Part shown: piece after piece, positions 38,340-48,700 of the stretch
Layout of the letters: each line of letters starts with the position of its first letter
Numbering within the stretch: position 1 is the first letter of the stretch
NCBI RefSeq assembly: GCF_000002875.2
Contig: NC_009419.2
Location: forward strand, 1-64,000
DNA length: 64,000 nucleotides
Direction of reading: 5' to 3'
From: Leishmania infantum JPCM5
Lineage: Eukaryota > Euglenozoa > Kinetoplastea > Trypanosomatida > Trypanosomatidae
Made by a program: the position numbers and the translations under genes
Notes under the pieces: model-generated
Told to the model about the DNA's origin: nothing
Databases searched by the model: none
What the model saw: the letters and a program-made list of their open reading frames with translations, nothing else

Positions 38340-40928
38340 TTATTGCTGTTCAGTGGTGCTTGCAGCGCTGCGCTTTTTGGGGTGCCGTAAAGGGCCTTCC
38401 GTGAGATTGAGCCTTTCCATGAAAACGGCTTCAGCCTTCGGTTGTGCGGATTCTACAAACATCGATATACTCTTCTTCAGGGTCGAGTTTTGCTTCCTCA
38501 ATGTCTGCAGCTCCGTTTCTTGTGACATGGCCAGCTCCATAACCCGCTTGAGCTCGTCAGCCACCTTGCTGTGCGCTTCCCTGCGAACATTCCGGAACGC
38601 ATCGTGAAGCTTGTTGTACTTTTCCACAATGATGTCACGATCGCGGATAAGATTGTCCCTTTCAGCCAAAAGCTCTTTGATGGTAGAGGCGTCACTTGCA
38701 CAGCGGATTTTAAGCTCGTCTAGCGCGCCGCGCAGCTTTCCATTGTGCTCCTTTGCTGCTGCAATCGCGCTTTCCAATTCCTTTCTAGCTTTGATCTCCG
38801 CATGAAGCAGCTGCTCGCACTTTTCGCACTTCTCAACGTATGCGTTGAGTTTTCGTTTCAAGCTCTCACTCTCCTTTCGCTTTTCAGAGAGAATTAGAGA
38901 GAGCTTGGATTCCTGGCTGCCAAGGCGCTCCTGCAGTTGTGCCGCCTGCAGTATCAAGGCAGAGTTGGATTTATCTGCCTCTGTGTTGACAGCTTCCAAT
39001 TCCTCACATCTTCTTTTGGAAAGGTCCAAGGAAGTGGATAAATTCTCGACTTGTGCCTTGAGTGCCTGCAACTCGGCTTCCGTGATTTCCAACGTCTTTG
39101 CTTGCGCGCGAAGTTCACCCTCCAGATCACTGACACTTACCTGTAACGCTGTAATCCGCACAGCAGCTTCTTGTTCTTTGTGGTTGGCTGCAGCAACATT
39201 GTGTCGCATTGAATCATTCTCTAGCTGAAGTCGTTCGTTCTCTTCACGCATCTCGTTGAGATTCGAGTTCAGCAGCTCGTCAAGCTCCCCCAGCTCCTGT
39301 CGCATGGACTCTACCTGGTCCCTCAACCAAGCGTTGTCCTTGGCAAAGGTGTCGCGCTCAAGTATAACCTCTTTGAGGTGCGCTGCACCCTGACTGAGCT
39401 GGCTTTCGAGCAGCGACAACGCCTTGCGTTGCTCGCCTACTGTCTGCTCGCTGGTACGGCACCGGCTTGAAAGCGCACTTATCTGCTCAGCTGTTTTGGC
39501 GGCGTTAAATTCGTGTTGTCGAATGCGTTCTTCGGCCCGTTCAAGAGCCCGGCAGCAATCAGAGTGCTGAGCCAGTACGGCGTGAAAACGCTGCTCAAAC
39601 GCTCCGCCGATCGATGCTTGCTGGTCCAGAAGGATCGAGCTACGGGAAATCTGCTCCCTATGTGCAAGCTCCGAAAGCTGTTGCGCGCGTAGAGCGTCAG
39701 TCAGCTCCTGCACCGACAGCCACGCGGAACTACAGTTCTGCTCGGCAAGCATGCACCTCTCCGTTGAATCGCGTTTGAAGGCTGCGAACTCGGCTTGTAT
39801 CGCGGCCAAGGCGTTGGAGCTTGTCCGCTTGTGGTTATCCAATTCCATCAACGCTGTTGCGTAGCTCTCTTTGACCGCAGTGAACTCGATCTGGAGGTCT
39901 TCCTTCTGCTGCGATATCTCATCCAGCTGTTGATTTAGACGTAGAAGTTCTGCCTGCAAATCACACAGCGCCTTGCCTGTAGTTATTTCCCTGTCCTTCA
40001 ACTCTATAACATCGCTTTCCAGTGTCTGAATCAGTTGCAGCTGCTGCTCTGCTGCAGTGTGCGACTCTTGCAGTGCAGAGTCGGAGGCTGTAAGCTGTTT
40101 TTCCGTACGTTCGCACTTTTCTCGGAGCTGTTGTGCTTCGTTCTCAGAGGCCGCTACACGCGCGGAAAGCGACCTCAATTCGTCAGAGAGCTGCCGCCGT
40201 TCGTCGCAGTCGCGATGGAGTTGTCGCGTCAGCTCATCTTTTGCAGAAAGAAGTTGCTCGGAGTTCTTTCGAAGTGACTCATTTTCTTCCTTGAGCTTGG
40301 CTACCCGCTCGAGCAGCCTCTCCATGCTAGAGGACACATTCTCGCCGGCGTCACGGAGAGCTTCATTTTCTGCGGTCGCCTTCGCAAGCGATGATCGCAG
40401 GTGATCAAGCGCTTCGGTGTCTTTCTTTCGAGAGGCAAGCGCAGCCTTCATCTCAGCCTGAAATTTCGCGACGAGGCGCTCGTAGTCCGCTACACGCTGG
40501 GTACACGAAGCGAGTTCGCTTCGAGCGGCGGCCAAACTTTCGGCCAGCTGCGCGTTTTGCTGCTCCAAGTTGCGGTGTTTTTGCTGCTGGTCCTCGATCT
40601 CAGTAGAGTACTGCGCGGTCAGCCGCTGCGCGACATCTAGTTCTTCTTTTAAGCACGCTACCATATCATCGCGGTTCCTGAGTGTCGCCTTATCTGCTGC
40701 GCTTTCTTTCTCCATCACCGCTAGCTTGTGGCGCAACTCTGTGTTCTCTGCGCTCCACTGTTCTACAACCTCGAATGCCTCATCCTTTAGCAACTTTTTC
40801 TCTTGCTCAGCACGCTCCTTTTGGCCGAGCGCAGAGGAAAGGTCGTGCTGAGCATTGCGAAGCTCACACTCCAGCTGTGTGATGCGCTGGGCGAGAACAT
40901 CGTTTATGCGGTCTTGTTTCTCTGACAT
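38340..40928 (-). CDS. Large coiled-coil protein, 862 aa
   Basis: The first gene of the minus array next to the strand-switch region. From MSEKQDRINDVLAQRI at 40928 it has 862 residues, nearly all predicted coiled coil with leucine-rich heptads (LKEELDVAQRLTAQYSTEIED, ELRSLSARVAASENEAQQLR, LKRKLNAYVEKCEKCEQLL). It has no transmembrane segment. The C-terminal 30 residues (RLNLTEGPLRHPKKRSAAS) are basic and disordered. The frame upstream to 41024 has the character of a leader. A likely splice acceptor TGCTGCTGCAG on the minus strand ends at about 40946, 18 bases before the ATG. It resembles myosin-tail, golgin or centriolar proteins equally well, so I give no family. Confidence 0.75.
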   Translation of the reverse strand: MSEKQDRINDVLAQRITQLECELRNAQHDLSSALGQKERAEQEKKLLKDEAFEVVEQWSAENTELRHKLAVMEKESAADKATLRNRDDMVACLKEELDVAQRLTAQYSTEIEDQQQKHRNLEQQNAQLAESLAAARSELASCTQRVADYERLVAKFQAEMKAALASRKKDTEALDHLRSSLAKATAENEALRDAGENVSSSMERLLERVAKLKEENESLRKNSEQLLSAKDELTRQLHRDCDERRQLSDELRSLSARVAASENEAQQLREKCERTEKQLTASDSALQESHTAAEQQLQLIQTLESDVIELKDREITTGKALCDLQAELLRLNQQLDEISQQKEDLQIEFTAVKESYATALMELDNHKRTSSNALAAIQAEFAAFKRDSTERCMLAEQNCSSAWLSVQELTDALRAQQLSELAHREQISRSSILLDQQASIGGAFEQRFHAVLAQHSDCCRALERAEERIRQHEFNAAKTAEQISALSSRCRTSEQTVGEQRKALSLLESQLSQGAAHLKEVILERDTFAKDNAWLRDQVESMRQELGELDELLNSNLNEMREENERLQLENDSMRHNVAAANHKEQEAAVRITALQVSVSDLEGELRAQAKTLEITEAELQALKAQVENLSTSLDLSKRRCEELEAVNTEADKSNSALILQAAQLQERLGSQESKLSLILSEKRKESESLKRKLNAYVEKCEKCEQLLHAEIKARKELESAIAAAKEHNGKLRGALDELKIRCASDASTIKELLAERDNLIRDRDIIVEKYNKLHDAFRNVRREAHSKVADELKRVMELAMSQETELQTLRKQNSTLKKSISMFVESAQPKAEAVFMERLNLTEGPLRHPKKRSAASTTEQQ

Positions 40929-41136
40929 TCTCGTATCCTTGCACACTGCAGCAGCAATAAACAATGTGCGGTAAATAAAGCGAGAGTAACAGTTGACTTC
41001 ATGAAGGGATTTTTGCATCCTCATTCGGTACTGAGGTGGCTCTTGTAAAGAAACTCAACATCAGTGCAAAGCAGGCTTCAAAGAAGTTGAAATTGTTTTT
41101 TTTTTGTTGTCAAACCATTCATTGTGCAAGACAGCA

Positions 41137-41672
41137 TGAGTCGGGCTCGACCCCTCCCCGGCCTCTCACGGTCCCATCCAGTCGTGCGAAGCAGCGCCAG
41201 ACACCAACGTTTCAGCAACGCGCCGACTCAGTCGTCGAAGAGCACGGCCTCCCCGCCTTAAGCCCTGCCCACACCAGCTTCGCAGGTCGCCTCACAGCCG
41301 CTCCCCCACTATGCCAGTCGCCCACCTGGTGCGTCCCTCGGGGCGGCTCAGGCTCCCCACTCCAGTGGGCAGCGTGGGGGCCCGGGTAGTGCAGGTTCCA
41401 GTCACCTTGGCATTCTGCCTAATCATACGGGTGACACTAACGTGTGCACGATTGCAGGTCGCTGCGGCGCAACGCCGTCCAGGGCCTGGCCGCCGACATC
41501 TGTGGCAATGCATCGCGCTGACCCCCCCTCCGTCGTAGGCGCTCCACCCTGCCACCACCAGAAGTGGTTCCGCATTTGTCAGCAAGTAGGGGGCTGTATG
41601 GCTTTCCCATACAGAGTGGGCTACCGGGGCGTAACACCACGCACTGGGGTGTCCCTCATCGTCATGGCTGAG
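41137..41672 (-). mobile_element. SIDER-like retroposon copy A
   Basis: A GC-rich, non-coding element of about 0.53 kb on the minus strand. Its 41137-41609 portion is, by my reading, base-for-base the reverse complement of 58704-59176 (473 bp, no mismatch noticed). Beyond 41609 toward its 5' end the two copies diverge for about 50 bases but still share a GAYGAGGGAC start. A T-tract at 41097-41109 (A-tract on the element strand) lies 28 bases past the 3' boundary and may be a remnant of a poly(A) tail. The length, dispersed nature and lack of coding capacity fit Leishmania SIDER elements, degenerate short retroposons. The repeat is certain; the SIDER name is from recall. Confidence 0.75.
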
Positions 41673-43201
41673 ATATCTGCCGTGAAGGAAAAGCACTTTG
41701 GCGCGAGCACATGTATTGCAAATCGAATTCAGTGAATCTTTGAGAGCTGTGCAAAGTCCCCGCGGATGCGAAATTGTAACTGCTTCGATGTGAGGTTTTC
41801 AGAGACACCGCCAAGATCACCTGAAGCGTGTCATGAAATGCTGGTACGTCTCTGTGCCGCTCTGTTTTCTTCGACACGTGGCGCCGGAGTAGCTATGAAA
41901 ACTGGGGAATCCGGTCACCTGCCGCCGTTTCTTTTAAACAGGGGGGGGGTTGCGTGCGGCTTCCGGGGTTTGATGTGGTCAAGGAAAGTGTCGTGCGTTG
42001 AAACTGTTGGCTGGAATTTTGCGATTTTCGACTCTTCTGTAGCACCCCCTCCCTCCTCTGGGAGGCTGATTGCCAGAGGGGCCCGATCTTCGATGATGCT
42101 GCTGCTATAGCGCAGTGTACAGCACTAGCTGTGGGTTTTTGAAGCACGGCGGGAGAGATGCCATGGAAAGACCAGTAACACGTTCAGCCATTTTTTGCGG
42201 ATAATGTCGTTACGACACAAAGTGCACATGAGTTAGTTATTTTTCGTTGTTCGGCGATCTTCCGCCATTTGGGGGACCACGGATCGCGACTTCATTACGA
42301 TGCTCGGTAAAATTTTGGATGTGCATAAGTGCCTACGTAAAAGGTGTTTTTGCGGCAACACGTATTTGAGGTGCAGGTATGAAGTAAATTTCATAACTGC
42401 ATTGCGGGTAACTTTATTCAAAGCAGTGCTATAGTTGATGCGTATTCTGCATGCGCTCTGCTGGAACGTGGTGACGAATGCAAGCGACATCTTTAGCTTG
42501 TTGTCCATTTGCAAGAGCGACAGAGTTGAAAAGGAGCTTATGGGAGATGCAGCTATGATGAGCTGTTGCCAGGAATACGAGTGAATACCAAGCACGAGTG
42601 GCACAAGCCAACTGCGCATTATTTGGAAGTTCACATGCGGGATGCTGTGCTGCACCATTTTTCGTTTCAGCAAAAAAAATTATTTACGGTTTTTTTTCTG
42701 CATTTAAAACTCAAATAAATGGCGAATTTCTGCGCAGATTTCCGATTTTGTTTGCAAAATGCTCCTATTCTTGTCTTTTGGAATTTATATACTGGGAAGA
42801 GCAAATCGTTTTTTTTCTTTTGCGGTCTTGCACACATGTAATGGTAACTTTTCGCCAAATTGCTTCGTGCCTGTCGCCCGCGGTAAATGCGTCAACAGGG
42901 GTAACATATGCCGCTGTACACGCTGAATTGAAAGCAAAATTTACTGCCCAAAGATGACAAACTATGTGATGATAGGCGTTTCATGCACCGCATAAGAAAA
43001 ATACTATCTTGCCAAGCGCTTGCTGCCTGCTTCCAACAGGGTTCGATGGCTGTCAAGAGCAAACACGATATCTGACATTTATCTTTCCGATTTATTTTGC
43101 CGCGCTCTGGCTATGTCTTTATCCAAGAAACAAATTTTGGCGCGATTATCGAGCCGCGAATCTTATCGAACAAGCCGTGGCCGTTTAATCTCAATTCGAT
43201 A

Positions 43202-43241
43202 CCTTCCTCACTCCTTTGACTTTTGAGTTCTCTCTGTTCAG
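43202..43241 (+). promoter_or_regulatory. Candidate trans-splice acceptor, first plus gene
   Basis: A pyrimidine-rich run (CCTTCCTCACTCCTTTGACTT, then GTTCTCTCTGTTCAG) ends in AG at 43240-43241, 81 bases ahead of the phosphatase ATG at 43323. It is the first such tract on the plus strand after the strand switch and so bounds the right side of the initiation zone. The site is inferred from the pattern. Confidence 0.5.
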
Positions 43242-43322
43242 CAAAGTTGTCGAATATAGAACGACAAAAAATCCACAGTGAACCGCGCAACAGCAAAAAG
43301 AAAGCAGAAAAAAAGAATCGCG

Positions 43323-44045
43323 ATGAACAAGCAGCGCATCCGGGGCGAATCCTTTAAACAGGAGTACCAGGCAGCTGGTCGCCACCGCACCAATCGCAAG
43401 CGCGACCCGTCGATGAACAAGACCGATCCTCATCTCGTTATTGCACCTCAAGCTGAGATATACCAGGGGAAACTGGTTCTAGTTCTTGATCTTGATGAGA
43501 CGCTGGTGTTCGCTCGTAGCGGACCTCTTTATGCTCGACCTGGGATTCCTGAGTTCTTTCAGATGTGCAAGGACAAAGGTATCGAGGTTGTTGTGTGGAC
43601 GGCTGGGTTGAAGGCCTATGCGCAAGCTATTGTGTCGAATATCGACACATGTAATGCTGTCTCACACTGTATATACCGTCACAACAAGTGGTTCAACGGC
43701 CAGCCGGGCTATCGCAAGGATCTGAATGCTCTTGGTCGTCCTCTCGACCGCGTTCTCATAGTCGAAAACACTCCGGATTGTATTCGAGGCTATCAAGACA
43801 ACGGCATCCTTGTCAGCGATTACGAGGGTGGCGACGGAGAGGACAACACACTGTATGCGCTAGCAGAGCTGGTGAAAGTTCTCAGTGAAAGCGATTTTAC
43901 TGTTCCGCAGTTTATCGCGAACTGCGAATTGCTGAAGCGTGAGCCTGTAATGACGGACGTTGGGGACTACATTAATGCATACACGCTTGATACCAACTGC
44001 TTTGATCCTGCGCATGTTCGTGTTAACCGAGATTTGCAAAGGTAG
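43323..44045 (+). CDS. FCP1/SCP-family (NIF) phosphatase
   Basis: A HAD-superfamily phosphatase of the FCP1/SCP small CTD-phosphatase-like type, which typically dephosphorylates serine in proteins such as RNA polymerase II or acts on nuclear-envelope regulators. From the ATG at 43323 it has 240 residues. An N-terminal basic tail of about 35 residues precedes the catalytic domain. Motif I is LVLDLDETLV (Asp56 nucleophile and Asp58), followed by RPGIPEFFQMC, motif II VVWTAGLKAYA, a conserved YRKDLNALGR stretch, and the late motif VLIVENTPDCIRG. All catalytic residues are present. The frame continues upstream to 43278, but only through a GTG. It is the first plus-strand gene after the divergent switch. 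Its codon use has lower third-position GC than the outer genes. Confidence 0.9.
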   Translation: MNKQRIRGESFKQEYQAAGRHRTNRKRDPSMNKTDPHLVIAPQAEIYQGKLVLVLDLDETLVFARSGPLYARPGIPEFFQMCKDKGIEVVVWTAGLKAYAQAIVSNIDTCNAVSHCIYRHNKWFNGQPGYRKDLNALGRPLDRVLIVENTPDCIRGYQDNGILVSDYEGGDGEDNTLYALAELVKVLSESDFTVPQFIANCELLKREPVMTDVGDYINAYTLDTNCFDPAHVRVNRDLQR

Positions 44046-45759
44046 ACTGGCTGGCACAGTGTTGTTTCTACTGCTTCATCTTTCGTCGAAGATGCAGACA
44101 TTGGCTCACACTCGAAATCTACACTCAAGCATATTTTTCTGTATTATTTTTTTTATCTATTTGCTTGTTTTTGAAAGACTTTGCCCATGTTGTATGGCGA
44201 TGGTGCGAACGTCAACGTGATGTTGCCTCGCTTCTGCAGCTTTTTTTTTGTTGCTGTTGTCGATGAGGAATGTTTTTGTCTGCCAAAGGAAAAATGATAT
44301 CCTTTTCCATCTCATCAGTCAAGCCATTTAACCCGGGTCCTCTTGCTGCTACTCCCGGTGTCTCTTTTTTTTTTCGCGCGCAGTACATACTCTTGTTCGG
44401 GAGGCCAGTTCAATGAGGAAAAGGAAAGCGCAGTTACACGAACAATTCAGTGGCACTTCCACATTATTGTATCAGTCCATTTTTGAGGGAAAGCCAACAA
44501 GTAGCCTTTTTGTGTTACGTTTGCTGAGTGCGTTGTCTTTTAATGCGAACTGCTGTTTTCATATTCTGCTGTTTTGCTCGTTATTTGTGTCATCAGCAGC
44601 GAGAGTGACGGTGTTAGGGATGGGTAAGCGGAAGCGCTTCGCGGGGTAAAGTGCTGTGAACTGCACATAAGCGTGCTACCGTTTTGTCGAATCAACGCTT
44701 CCTGTTGAAAAGAGTTTGATGGAGGATCTGTGGTATTTTGCAAAGAGAAAAACGATTCAACTGTGTTTACACAATTGTTTCTATTACTTTTTGCTTAACG
44801 TTTCGTTTGGTGTAGCCTGTTTGTTGTCATTCGCGTAAGCTGCTTTTTAGGTGAGGATAGGGGCTGACCTCCTGTTGTGTGTACATGTGCCTGGGACATG
44901 ATAGATCGACAAGAAATCAGAGCATGCCCGACGCCGGTTTTATTCGTCATTATTGCCATCTCTGAAAAAAAAAAGGCTGTCTTCCATGGTGTGCTTTTTT
45001 TTTTCGTATGCGCATGCGCCATGTATCAAATGGTGAATTTGATGTCAATGCTTTTTTTTCCATAACTGATCTTTATCTCGGGTCGATTAAAGAGTCATCT
45101 CTAGGGTAGTTTGGACTCTGCACCCTTGTGCTGCGTGTAGTCTGGCGGAACAACAAAAAAAGATTCTCTTCGCAACCTAAATGATTGCATCCGCGAGCGC
45201 TAAAGTTTGCCTGTAAGCAGGCTTCGCTAGATTTATCTCTGAGCTTTAAAGAGCGGCTCGAAACACTGATGCTTCTTTCTCAAACTTCCCATTCCTGCTG
45301 GTTCTAACTTTCTTCTTTTAGAGTCTTACTCATGGAAGAGGAAAAGTCAAATTACATTCTTTGCTCTTCAAAGGCACCCCGGCTGTCCGCCTAGAAACCA
45401 AAATCAAAGCAAACATACGTGAAAACAAAAAGTCTGATAAGGCTCTTCCGCATTTAGGCGCTGCTGCTTTCTGCTCGCTATTGCTCGCAATCGAGCCGAG
45501 CATTGCTCACCACGATTTGTAGACTTCTATGGTGCTCAGTGGCGCACTGTGCTGGTGCAGCGATCATTATCTTTAACCGGCACAACACGCGTCGCTCAGA
45601 CATCAAGTGTACATATAGAACGAAGACCCATAAAGGCTCTGTAGACACAGCAAAAAGGAGCGGCACAGGGTTTTCTGCTTTTTGATCCGTTTTCCGTGAT
45701 CTGGAAAACTAAATAGAAAGTTGTATTGGCAACCCTTGTTGCGAGGTTTTGCTTGCGTG
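44046..45759. other. Long intergenic, phosphatase to CEP290-like
   Basis: This 1.7 kb has no supported gene. It carries repeated T-tracts on the plus strand (about 44143-44150, 44241-44249, 44366-44376, 44994-45004, 45051-45059), an A10 tract at about 44966, and is AT-rich relative to the rest of the window. Short plus-strand frames here have no recognisable sequence. It should contain the phosphatase 3' untranslated region and the CEP290-like leader. Confidence 0.55.
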
Positions 45760-48700
45760 ATGTCATCTTCAGTGCAAGATGCGAGGCCCTCCTCGATGGA
45801 TGATGCCTCTGCAATGTGGGATCAAATTCAACGTATGCCCTTTCAGCAGCTGCAGGAAACTAACGAGTTTGTGTACATTAAAAAGGTGATGTCGCTTGTG
45901 GCGCGCTATGTCTTTCTGGAATCTGACCCGAAGATGGCCGACCCCCGATACACGATCAGTATTGCAAAGCTGCTTAAAACCGTCTCCGCTAAGTGCCTCA
46001 CCGAATTCGGACGACTCAGCAAGACAGCAGAGGAAACAACGGCTGAGATAGCGAACCTGCGGAGCGCTTTCAAAACACAACTTTCCTCAAAGGAGGAGGA
46101 AATTGAGAAGCTCAGCGACCTATTGCGCAAGGCTAGAGTAGAGGGGGCATCTCAAAATGCGGCAGCTGAGCCGTCGAGCTCAGAGGAGCTAGTTCGCTTG
46201 AAAACCGAGAATGATGAGCTTTCTCTTCAACTGCGAAACCTAACGCGGCGGAACGCGGAACTGAAGGAGGCCCTTGCATCGCGCAGTGATGACACGAGTG
46301 GCATTAAAGAACAGTATGAAAAGGCGCAACTGGAGTACCGCCACCTTGCAGCAAGGTACAAGCGTCTTGCCGATCGCTCTGCGAAAACAGAGGATATGCT
46401 GCAGGAACTGCGTCAGAAAGAGCACGGCAAGAAGCAAAAGGTAGACGACGAGCTGGATCGACTGCGGCAAAAAGTTCAATCTCTGCAGCAAGAAAACTAC
46501 GCCCTCGTGCAGTCGCGCGATCGAGCGGAAGAGCTATGTGAAAAGCGGGAGGCAGAGGCGCTTCGTGACATGACGGAGCTGCGGAGACTGACGAAGGACC
46601 TCCTCGACGAAGAGCGCGCAAAGAATAAATCTCTTCGAGACGAGTTTGTCACCGTCAAGCAGGAATCTGATGCACATGTGGAGCAGCTGATGCACCAGCA
46701 CGAGGTTGACCTCGACGAAAAGGAGGAGGAGATTGCACTACTCCGACGACAGCTGGAAAAGGCCACCAGCCAGCAAAAGTCTCATTTTCACCGTGACTCT
46801 TCAATCTCAGACGACTCGTCGTCGCACTCGTCGGTAAAAACCGGTACACCCGACATCAGCGACAAGGATGCAAAGATGCGCGTGATCCCCACAGAGGAGC
46901 AACGCAGGCTGGAGCGCGAGAACGACGATTTGCACGCCGAGGTGGAGCAGCTCGAACTGCGCATTGACGCACTTGATGAAGAAAACCTTCGACTGACGCG
47001 TCTCGTCAAGAACTACGAAAGTGGCAACGAGGGCTTGTATCGGCTAAGGCAAGAGTTGGCAGACCACACCCGAACTGTGGAGGTTCTCCAAGGCGAAAAT
47101 GCGCAGCTGCGGGAACGGCTAAACGGCATGGAAGATTCCATTACGTTCAATGCCGCGCTCCGCGAGCTGTGCAAGCGGGTCGGGGTGACGGAGGAGGAAA
47201 TCAACAGCCTGCGCCCTCAGAACGCAGCCGCGTACAGCGAAATGGACACTTTGAAGGAGGAGGTGAGCCTGCTGAAGGAGGAGGTGGAGTGGCTGGAGCG
47301 GGAGCGGCGCCATTGGATGAATAAGGTGCGACTGCAGCCCCTCATGGACACCAAACTGCGCTTCGAGCTAGGCCTCTCCTCCGAGCAGCTCAAGCAGCTG
47401 GACAAGCTGGTGGACCAGATGAAAGCCGGCACCGTTATAGTCGAGGAAAACGATGAGAGCTACAAGGATAAATATTTCAAGGAGCTGCAGGCGCGGCGTC
47501 GCGATGCTGAGCAGTTTAACGCGTTCGTGAAGGATCGCATAAATGACGCCCTGAAGAACGCTTTTGTGGACGTGAGCGCCCCTGACACCGCCGCCGCGGT
47601 GTCGGCACTGCGAGAGCATATCGATGTGATCACCTCCTCGTCCACGGCCGAGGCTGGTGCGCAGGCTGAGGAAAAGATCGAGCGACTGACTCGGCGGCTG
47701 GAGGAACTTGAGCAGTCCGAGAAGATGCGCGTGGAAGAGATTGCGCGTCTGCGGGAGCAGGTGGTGGCCGGCACGGCTGAGAAGGAGGTGATTTGCCGTG
47801 AGCGCGATCAGTACCGCGAGGCCATTTTTGGCGCTGCCGGGATAGGCGCGGCCCAGACCGAAGTCGCAGCCGGTGCACCTGCGCCGGCGCTCGGCGACTT
47901 TGGTGAGAGCCGCACAGGGGCTTTGTCAAACGCGAAGTGGCTGACTGTAGCGAATACGCTGCGCGAGCAGCTACGCGTGAAGGATACGCTGATCGACTCT
48001 CTGAGTAAGGAGCTTACAGTGGCGAAGGAGAAGTTAGAGGCGAGGCATGCTGCTGACGCAGAGCAGCACCGAAAGATGGAGCTCGAGAAGAAAGCAGACG
48101 CTTCCTTGCAAGATCAGATCAAAGCACTGACAGAATTGAACGAGGAGCTCACTGAGAGATGCGGCGCGTTGTCGAAGACGAATAAAGACCTCGAAGACAG
48201 CCTCGAGCGACTTGACCGAGGGACGACGAAGGAGCTGCTGCTCAAAGTGGTTCTGCTGCGTCGCCGCGAGGCGACTCTCCTTCAGCGACTGCGCCGAGCT
48301 CTCACTACACAAGAGGAGTCGAGTGCAGCTGTCAGACGAGTGGAGTCTCAGATGAAGAATACACTGGAGCGGCTTCGCGAGGTACTGGAGAATGATGGCC
48401 CCATCGAGGACGCGGTGCTGCCTCGTTCGTCAGCGGGGTGCAGCATGGAGAGCGAGATGCTCAGCTTCCTCGACTACGCCGTCCGGCATCTGCTTCAAGG
48501 CAGAATGTATCGAGAAGACAGCCGTTTTCTCCTTCACCTCAAGCAGGTTTATCAAGGTATGGAGGCCAACCAAGAGGTTTTGGAGCTGCGTCTCGACACG
48601 AAACGTCTTCGACACGAGCTGGCGGAGAAACAGGCGGAAATGGATGCACTGTCCGCCGAGGTGGCAGGCCTTCGCGCGGCGGCGACTGCCACCGAGGACG

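Larger units (their letters stand above)
40929..43322. promoter_or_regulatory. Divergent strand-switch region, Pol II start zone
   Basis: All supported genes left of this interval are on the minus strand and all to the right are on the plus strand. In trypanosomatids divergent switches are the sites where RNA polymerase II initiates polycistronic transcription in both directions, without a TATA-type core promoter. The interval holds a SIDER-like repeat copy (41137-41672), a G9-10 run at about 41941-41950, and a strikingly AT-rich stretch at 42665-42840 with T and A homopolymers. No long conserved reading frame or convincing tRNA gene is seen. Intergenic strand asymmetry flips across it: purine-rich plus strand on the left, pyrimidine-rich on the right. 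Confidence 0.85.

Noticed and set aside
41292..41696. 134-codon and similar frames in the repeat copies
   Set aside because: Identical frames in both copies come from the repeat itself. No start context, no domain, and both strands are open because of GC richness.
43038..43060. GGTTCGATGG, resembling a tRNA B box, in the strand-switch region
   Set aside because: No matching A box or acceptor and anticodon stems could be drawn around it.
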